Assembly: GCA_003138355.1 (NCBI GenBank)
Contig: PLFX01000021.1
Span: 1-35,054 of the forward strand
Source of the DNA: Solirubrobacterales bacterium
Lineage (GTDB): Bacteria > Actinomycetota > Thermoleophilia > Solirubrobacterales > Solirubrobacteraceae
Reading direction: 5' to 3'
DNA: 35,054 bases
Shown here: positions 30,801 through 35,054 of the stretch, in pieces
How positions within the stretch are numbered: position 1 is the stretch's first letter
Layout: each line of letters opens with the position of its first letter
Position numbers and translations under genes: made by a program
Notes under the pieces: generated by a model
Told to the model about the DNA's origin: nothing
What the model saw: the letters and a program-made list of their open reading frames with translations, nothing else
Databases searched by the model: none

Positions 30801-30942
30801 GGACCTGGAACATGGCAGCTGACGATCTGACGGGAGCGCACGAGGCTGCGGGGCGTCCGATGCCGATCTTCACAGGCTTTCTCCTGCTCGTCCGCAGGGG
30901 GCGCGAGCGGCTCGCCCCTCAGAGTGTCTCTGCCACACGGTT

Positions 30943-31092
30943 TTATGCGTGCATTCGCAGTGCTTGGGCGTACCACTCCCATGCGTCTGCCCTGCCCGCG
31001 TTCGCTGCGCGGCGCGCGTCGGGCCAGCCGTTGATGATGCCGACGAGCTCCCAGTAGCGAAACACGCGGCGGTCGGTGAACGCCTCGATCCG
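30943..31092 (-). pseudogene. C-terminal fragment of an unidentified protein, truncated at the desaturase gene
   Basis: The minus strand encodes about 49 residues that look like real protein: FTDRRVFRYWELVGIING, then WPDARRAANAG and DAWEWYAQALRMHA before a TAA at 30943. The aromatic-rich, non-repetitive composition is unlike the Arg/Ala-rich shadow frames of this DNA. No ATG lies upstream; a GTG within RRVFRYW is the only possible start. The frame runs into the 3' end of the desaturase gene in another phase, so the 5' part has been lost. The rest of the 319-base gap (30775-31093) holds the terminator hairpin at 30775 and a small GC-rich hairpin near 30895-30920, and nothing else I can support. 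Confidence 0.5.
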
Positions 31093-31093
31093 G

Positions 31094-32242
31094 TTAGGAG
31101 GTTGCCGCGTGCGCGGCGGCGGCGGGCGCGACCCGCACCGAGGCCCGCGCCTCGGCGAAGGTGACCAGGCGACGCTGGTCCTCGTCCCAGAGCTTGAGGC
31201 GCGTGGCGCGCAGGCCGTCCCAGAAGGTGATGGTCGGCACGCTCGCGAAGACGTCGTTCTCCTCGTGCGCGCGCTGGAGGTTGTAGTTGGGGATCAGCGC
31301 GCAGAGATGGTGCACATGGTGGAAGCCGATGTTGCCGGTGAACCACTGCAACGGCTGGGGCAGCTTGAGGAAGGAGCTGCCGCGTAGGCCGGCGTCGCTG
31401 TAGGTCCAATCGCCGCCGCGCTCCCAATAGGTGTCCTCGAACTGATGCTGGACGTAGAACAGCCAGATCCCGGCCGAGCCGGCGAGCATCGCCGCCGGAC
31501 CCTGGATGAGGAGGTATTCGCGCCAGCCAACCAGCAGGCAGAGGCCGGCGACCACGATCGCCAGCGTGATGTTCGTCGCGTGGATGCTGCGGCGCTGCGC
31601 CGGCCTCGCTGAGCTCGTGACGATCCGCGGGCCGATGATCATCGCGAACAGCGGACCGAGACCGAACATCACGAGCGGGTTGCGGAACAGGCGGTAGCCG
31701 AAGCGGCCACGCCGATCGCGCCCGACGTATTCGGCGACCGTCAGGGTCGGGACGTCGCCTTGCCCGCGGCGGTCGAGGTCGGCGGCGGTCGCGTGATGGA
31801 CGGCGTGGTTGTGGCGCCAGCAGTGAAACGGGGTCATCACGAAGAGCCCGAGGACGGTGCCGAGATAGCGGTTCCCGCGCCGCGAAGGCAGGAACGAGCC
31901 GTGGGCGCAGTCGTGAAACATGATGTAGGTGCGCAGCAGGAAGCCGGCCGCCGGCACCGCGAGCGCGAGCGTGAGCAGGTACGACACGCGCAGCGAGAAG
32001 TACATCGCGACCCACAGGGCGAGATACGGCAACACAGAGGTCGCCAGGTCGAGGATGCTCCGCGGGAGGCTTGGCCGCGCGTATACCGCCAGCTCCTTCG
32101 ACCAGGAGATCGGAGTCGACTGGTCGGGCAAAGCGGAGTATGTAGCGGCCTGCCAGGCCGCTTCCTGGGATCTCACGGTGGCTCCCGTCGATGTGAGCGC
32201 GGCCGGAGCCGCCGCGACGTTGGGCCCGAGCATACCGCGCAT
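31094..32242 (-). CDS. Membrane fatty-acid desaturase (DesA/acyl-lipid type)
   Basis: About 382 residues with four or more membrane helices and the three histidine boxes of acyl-lipid desaturases: HDCAHGS, HNHAVHH and the distal HHVHH (IGFHHVHHLCALIPNYNLQRAHEEN). The boxes bind a di-iron centre that inserts a double bond in acyl chains, using electrons from ferredoxin or a reductase. The region YVQHQFEDTYWERGGDW, typical of delta-12/omega-6 desaturases, is present. Starts at 32260 (TTG), 32242 and 32233 (ATG) are all possible. I give 32242; the first 40 or so residues are Ala/Thr-rich and poorly conserved. A possible promoter lies just upstream. Confidence 0.92.
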   Translation of the reverse strand: MRGMLGPNVAAAPAALTSTGATVRSQEAAWQAATYSALPDQSTPISWSKELAVYARPSLPRSILDLATSVLPYLALWVAMYFSLRVSYLLTLALAVPAAGFLLRTYIMFHDCAHGSFLPSRRGNRYLGTVLGLFVMTPFHCWRHNHAVHHATAADLDRRGQGDVPTLTVAEYVGRDRRGRFGYRLFRNPLVMFGLGPLFAMIIGPRIVTSSARPAQRRSIHATNITLAIVVAGLCLLVGWREYLLIQGPAAMLAGSAGIWLFYVQHQFEDTYWERGGDWTYSDAGLRGSSFLKLPQPLQWFTGNIGFHHVHHLCALIPNYNLQRAHEENDVFASVPTITFWDGLRATRLKLWDEDQRRLVTFAEARASVRVAPAAAAHAATS

Positions 32243-32260
32243 CGCGGCGTCGCGAGCCAA

Positions 32261-32289
32261 TTAACACAGGCAGGTTCCGCACCGTCCAA
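32261..32289 (-). promoter_or_regulatory. Candidate promoter of the desaturase gene
   Basis: On the minus strand TTGGAC (32289-32284), a 17-base spacer, and TGTTAA (32266-32261), overlapping an AT-rich TTAATT patch. It matches consensus only in part. Position just upstream of the start codon is the main support. Confidence 0.35.
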
Positions 32290-32391
32290 GAAGGGACGGA
32301 TCGAGACTGCGCTCCGCTGCGGCCCGGACGACGCCGGCGATGGGACAAGCTGGACGAATGTGCGGGTGCGGCTTGCCGCCCTGATCGGAGC

Positions 32392-32688
32392 CTAGAAGAT
32401 CGCGCCGAGCAGCCCGGGCCGGCGTTCGACGAACACGAGCCGCAGTGCGGTACGCGCCCCGTCTCCGAGCGCGGCGGGTGCGCTGGCCACCCCGCGAACG
32501 AGGCGGCACCACCACCGGGGACCGCCGACGATCCGCGCGAGGCGGCGCTCGACGTCGCGCGGGAGCAGCGCCGCGCTCATCACCGATACCGCGACGAAGA
32601 TGCTCAAGACGGCCGGCAGGACGGTCAGCTCGAATGGCCCCTGGCCTGGCAGGAGGCGAAGTCCAACCGCGAGCTTCTCGCGCGCCAC
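32392..32688 (-). CDS. Small single-span membrane protein with a long leader
   Basis: A 98-residue protein of unknown function. One membrane helix (FELTVLPAVLSIFVAVSVMSAALL) near the N-terminus is followed by a basic, Arg-rich cytoplasmic part (RDVERRLARIVGGPRWWCRLVRG) and a hydrophobic end (RPGLLGAIF). The GTG at 32688 has GGAGGG upstream at a suitable distance, which supports translation. A strong promoter 230 bases upstream and a structured, gene-free leader precede it. It is on the same strand as moeA upstream and the desaturase downstream, but separated from each by over 140 bases. Confidence 0.6.
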   Translation of the reverse strand: MAREKLAVGLRLLPGQGPFELTVLPAVLSIFVAVSVMSAALLPRDVERRLARIVGGPRWWCRLVRGVASAPAALGDGARTALRLVFVERRPGLLGAIF

Positions 32689-32910
32689 CGTCCCTCCGTT
32701 AACGACTTCGGGCCCCGCCGCCGGTCGTCCGGCACAGGGCCCGTGGTCTTACGGTTGTATGTCCCGCCTCTGACGCCCCGTTACGCGCTAGCACGCGGTC
32801 GGGTCCCATCTGCTCTCACTGGGACACCTCGCCAGATCGGGCGCCGTGGCCGGCGGGTTTTTACGAAAGGCGACTCCGGTCCATCGGGAACTCCTTTCTC
32901 CGTACTACCT
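32689..32910 (-). ncRNA. Long structured leader RNA, candidate regulatory element
   Basis: About 220 bases with no plausible gene lie between the promoter at 32917-32944 and the GTG at 32688. Just before the ribosome site a nested hairpin forms: CGGGCCC (32743-32737) with GGGCCCG (32715-32709), and inside it GCCGG with CCGGC around ACGA. Upstream, GTCCCA and TGGGAC (about 32802-32825) pair around an 11-base loop, and CGCCG/CGGCG pairs at 32842-32855. I could not match it to a known riboswitch class (TPP, FMN, cobalamin, c-di-GMP, ydaO, yybP-ykoY and fluoride were considered by eye). Confidence 0.4.
32842..32862 (+). terminator. Plus-strand hairpin followed by T5
   Basis: CGCCG (32842-32846), loop TGGC, CGGCG (32851-32855), then GG and TTTTT (32858-32862). 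It is the only stem in the window with a proper T-run. No plus-strand gene lies upstream within several hundred bases, so it would terminate an antisense RNA or is coincidental. Confidence 0.35.
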
Positions 32911-32916
32911 CCCTCC

Positions 32917-32944
32917 GTTTTACCACCAACTCGGGGACTGTCAA
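32917..32944 (-). promoter_or_regulatory. Near-consensus housekeeping promoter of the structured leader
   Basis: On the minus strand TTGACA (32944-32939), a 16-base spacer and TAAAAC (32922-32917). The predicted start is near 32910, about 220 bases before the small membrane protein gene. It begins 20 bases after the moeA stop. Confidence 0.65.
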
Positions 32945-32963
32945 GGGTAGGCCCGAGAGCCGT

Positions 32964-34159
32964 TCAGATCAGCTCGACCACGACCTGCGCGCCGACGTCG
33001 AGTTGTCCCTCCCCGGCCGGGATCAGCGCGAACGCGTCGGCGCCGAGGAGCGAGCGCAGGACGTGCGATCCCTGCGCGCCGGTGCTCGTCGCCCACCAGC
33101 CGTCGTCACGGAGCTCGAGCGTGCAGCGCACCGCATGGATCCTTCCCGGCTCGCGCGCGGCAGGCTTAGCGAGCTTGGCGCGAGCGCGGCGGGCGTCGGG
33201 GCGCTCGCCCGCAAGGGCGAGCAGCGCTGGGCGCACGAAAATGAGGAAGGTGACGAACGACGACACGGGGTTCCCGGGCAAGCCGAAGACGAGCGTCTCG
33301 CCCCGGGTGCCGAACAGCGTGGGACGACCCGGGCGTAGCGCGACGCCGGCGAACTCGCGCGCGACGCCAAGCGCGTCGAGGACGGCTCCGACATGGTCGT
33401 GCTCGCCGACCGACATCCCGCCGCAAACGACGACGACGTCGGCGACAAGGGCGCGCTCTAGCGCCTGCTCGATGGCGACCGCGCTGTCGCGAGCGTGCGC
33501 GACCGAGTCGACCTCCCCCCGGCCCGCCCGACGAGCGCTGGGACCACGATCGCACCCGAATCGTGAACGCCCCCCGGCGGCAGACGGCCACCGACCGCAA
33601 TGAGCTCGTCACCGGTCGTGACGACGCCGACACGAGGCCGCCGGTACGCGGTCAGCTCGCCAGATCCGAGCGCGGCGAGGATCCCGAGCTCGGCCGGGCC
33701 GAGGCGCACCCCTGGCTCGAGCAGCGCCTCGCCGGCCTTGACGTCCTCGCCGGCGTAGCGAACGCTCGCGCCGACGGGCACGGCAACCGCGAGCTCGACA
33801 TCATCGCCGTCCCGGCGCGTGTCCTCGACGCGCACGACCGCGTCGGCTCCGGGGGGAATCGCGGCGCCGGTCGAGATCGCGCACGCCTCCCCCGCGCCGA
33901 GCGCCGGCCGCGACGGAGCGCCGGCGCGCGATTCCCCGACGACCCGAAGGCGCGCGCCGGGGGCGCTCTCGCCGGCTCGCAGCGCGAAGCCGTCCATCGC
34001 CGAGTTGTCAAACCCGGGCAGGTCAGCCGCGGCTCGCAGCGGTTCCGCAAGCATACGACCCAGCGCCTGCGCGAGCTCGACACGCTCGGTGGCGAGTGGC
34101 ACCACGCGCGAGAGCACGAGCGCGCGCGCTTCGTCGAGCTCAATCGCCTGCCTGGGCAC
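32964..34159 (-). pseudogene. moeA: Molybdopterin molybdenumtransferase MoeA, single-base frameshift
   Basis: MoeA inserts molybdate into adenylylated molybdopterin, the last step of molybdenum cofactor synthesis. The 5' part, from the GTG at 34159, encodes about 214 residues with LPGFDNSAMDGFALR, AISTGAAIPPGADAVVRVEDT, VGVVTTGDELI and HDSGAIVVPALVGRAGG. It then goes out of frame and stops at 33458. The 3' part continues in another frame (AGGEVDSVAHARDSAVAIEQ, VCGGMSVGEHDHV, VFGLPGNPVSSFVTF) to the TGA at 32964. The two join perfectly if one base is added to the run of six C at 33515-33520. That is either a sequencing or assembly error in a homopolymer or a recent inactivating deletion. Everything else about the gene looks functional. 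moaA lies upstream on the same strand. Confidence 0.9.
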
Positions 34160-34165
34160 GCCTTG

Positions 34166-34171
34166 ACTCTA
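34166..34171 (-). promoter_or_regulatory. Leaderless -10 hexamer for moeA
   Basis: On the minus strand TAGAGT is followed by exactly 6 bases and then the GTG start, placing +1 at the start codon. It gives moeA its own promoter despite moaA upstream. Confidence 0.55.
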
Positions 34172-34307
34172 GTGGCGCGCGCGCGGCTAACATCGGTCCT
34201 TGGGGGGTGCTGCATCGCGGGCCTTCAGCGGCCATGTCGCTGCGTTGCGCGAGATCGTCGGCAGCGGCCTGCAGGGCGACGCCGCCTCGGTCGCTGGCGT
34301 AGCGCCT

Positions 34308-34321
34308 CCCGCGTACGCGGG
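34308..34321. other. 14-bp perfect palindrome in the moaA-moeA spacer
   Basis: CCCGCGTACGCGGG lies 24 bases after the moaA stop. It can act as a hairpin (5-bp stem, GTAC loop) or a two-fold protein site. The rest of the 185-base spacer (34160-34344) contains the moeA promoter and smaller stems such as GGCG-TAG-CGCC. I see no gene. Confidence 0.45.
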
Positions 34322-34344
34322 GCCTTGAGCCAAACCCCCGGTAC

Positions 34345-35054
34345 TCAGCCGCCGATGTAGGACATCTCGACGCGCGAGCGGGGCCCGTCCACACTTGCGC
34401 GCAGCTGCGCACGCTCCGCCGAGTAGCGATCGACGCGCGAGCGCCAAATCGCGCTGACCAGCGCCTCGAGCTCGGCGTCGCTCGCGCCGGAGCGCAGCGG
34501 CGCGCGCAGGTCGCGGCCGGCGCTCGCAAACAGGCAGGTGTAGAGCCGCCCGTCGGCGGAGAGACGGGCGCGCATGCACGACGAGCAGAAAGGGCCGCTC
34601 ACAGAGTGGATGAAGCCAATCTCGCCGGCGCCGTCGCGGTAGCGATAGCGCGTCGCGACCTCGCCGGAATGGCAGGGCGCGAGCGGCTCGATCGGCCAGC
34701 GCGCAGCGATCGCATCGCGCAGCTCGGCCGCGGGCACGACCTCGGCTGCGCGCCACCCATTGGTCATGCCGACGTCCATGTACTCGATGAAGCGCACGAT
34801 CTCGTCGCGGCCACGGAAGCGCTCTGCCATCGGGATCACGCAGTGCTCGTTGACGCCACGGCGCACCACCATGTTGATCTTCACCGGCGTGAGGCCGGCG
34901 GCCCGAGCCGCGTCGATGCCGGCGAGCACCGCCGCAAGCGGCGCGCGCGCGTCGCTCATCGCAGTGAAGACCGCCGGGTCGAGCGCGTCCAAGCTGACGG
35001 TTACGCGCCTCAGACCGGCGTCACGCAAAGCGCGCGCGTTGCGCGCCAAGAGCG
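34345..35054 (-). CDS. moaA: GTP 3',8-cyclase MoaA, C-terminal part (runs off the window)
   Basis: MoaA is the radical SAM enzyme that, with MoaC, makes cyclic pyranopterin monophosphate from GTP in molybdenum cofactor synthesis. The window holds the last 236 or so residues. Visible parts are LRRVTVSLDALDPAVFTAMSD, GLTPVKINMVVRRGVNEHCV and RFIEYMDVG. The C-terminal 4Fe-4S cluster motif FCSSCMRARLSADGRLYTCLF and the terminal double glycine (SYIGG), needed for activity in the family, are also present. The N-terminal CxxxCxxC radical SAM cluster lies beyond 35054. It is upstream of moeA on the same strand, with 185 bases between them. Confidence 0.95.
   Translation of the reverse strand, partial: LLARNARALRDAGLRRVTVSLDALDPAVFTAMSDARAPLAAVLAGIDAARAAGLTPVKINMVVRRGVNEHCVIPMAERFRGRDEIVRFIEYMDVGMTNGWRAAEVVPAAELRDAIAARWPIEPLAPCHSGEVATRYRYRDGAGEIGFIHSVSGPFCSSCMRARLSADGRLYTCLFASAGRDLRAPLRSGASDAELEALVSAIWRSRVDRYSAERAQLRASVDGPRSRVEMSYIGG

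Noticed and set aside
30812..31057. Plus-strand frame starting MAADDLTGAHEAAGRP after the ECF sigma gene
   Set aside because: There is no ribosome site. It runs antisense to the more convincing gene remnant, and its later part has Ser/Ala/Arg shadow composition.
30870..32348. Minus-strand open frame of 492 codons overlapping the desaturase in another phase
   Set aside because: The desaturase frame has all three His boxes. This one is Arg/Pro-rich shadow sequence.
34190..34344. 6S RNA or SRP RNA candidate in the moaA-moeA spacer
   Set aside because: The conserved SRP tetraloop region and the 6S open-complex bulge could not be found. Only general GC-rich pairing remains.

Overview
The window is a GC-rich, gene-dense chromosomal stretch that fits a Thermoleophilia/Solirubrobacterales-like actinobacterium. 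That placement is inferred from composition and gene content: SigB/SigF-type partner switching, an F420-dependent (Ddn-type) oxidoreductase, the GtrA/GtrB set, and many apparently leaderless genes. No rRNA or phylogenetic marker confirms it. There is no CRISPR array, transposase, integrase or complete mobile element.

Layout. 0-6 kb holds the non-homologous end-joining pair ku-ligD (minus strand), a TfoX N-domain protein, a long two-domain dCTP deaminase and tatA. 5.9-12.4 kb is a complete general-stress (partner-switching) module: two SigB/SigF-family sigma factors, an RsbW-like anti-sigma factor with a second, degenerate kinase fold, a membrane GAF-PAS-GAF-SpoIIE phosphatase and a STAS antagonist. 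Two uncharacterised small proteins (one proline-rich, one acidic with DPxRG repeats) sit in it. 12.5-15.8 kb holds membrane and housekeeping genes: a YihY/BrkB protein, a cupin with a tiny membrane protein, a YdeI-family protein and an AglD-like membrane protein. 15.8-19.5 kb is a convergent pair, an arylsulfotransferase-like lipoprotein and a Tat-exported sulfatase. 19.6-23.3 kb is a surface glycosylation set (GT39-like transferase, GtrA flippase, GtrB-like transferase). 23.3-24.9 kb has a cupin, a DUF1697 protein and two tRNA-Ser genes around a repeat-filled gap. 25-30.8 kb reads as an accessory block: esterase-APH fusion, zinc-ribbon protein, DUF899 protein, Ddn-type protein, short-chain dehydrogenase and a divergent ECF sigma factor with a SnoaL-like tail. 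30.9-35 kb holds a gene remnant, a fatty-acid desaturase, a small membrane protein behind a long structured leader, a frameshifted moeA, and moaA running off the window edge.

How it works together. The best-supported new signal is in the stress module. Four sites match G(T/C)(T/A)T-N16-GGGTA(T/C), always with a 16-base spacer. They lie in front of sigma gene 1, sigma gene 2, the proline-rich gene and the 53-codon acidic gene. The STAS antagonist instead has a near-consensus housekeeping promoter (TTGACA-N16-TAAAAT). This suggests a stress sigma autoregulatory loop whose local output includes two undescribed small proteins. Large hairpins lie in the leader of sigma gene 1 and between sigma gene 2 and the anti-sigma gene.

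Other points: a dispersed repeat of about 53 bp occurs three times (two copies before gtrB, one between the tRNA-Ser genes). moeA needs one extra base in a six-C run to be intact. Several genes have a -10 hexamer only 6-7 bases before the start codon, the pattern of leaderless transcription.
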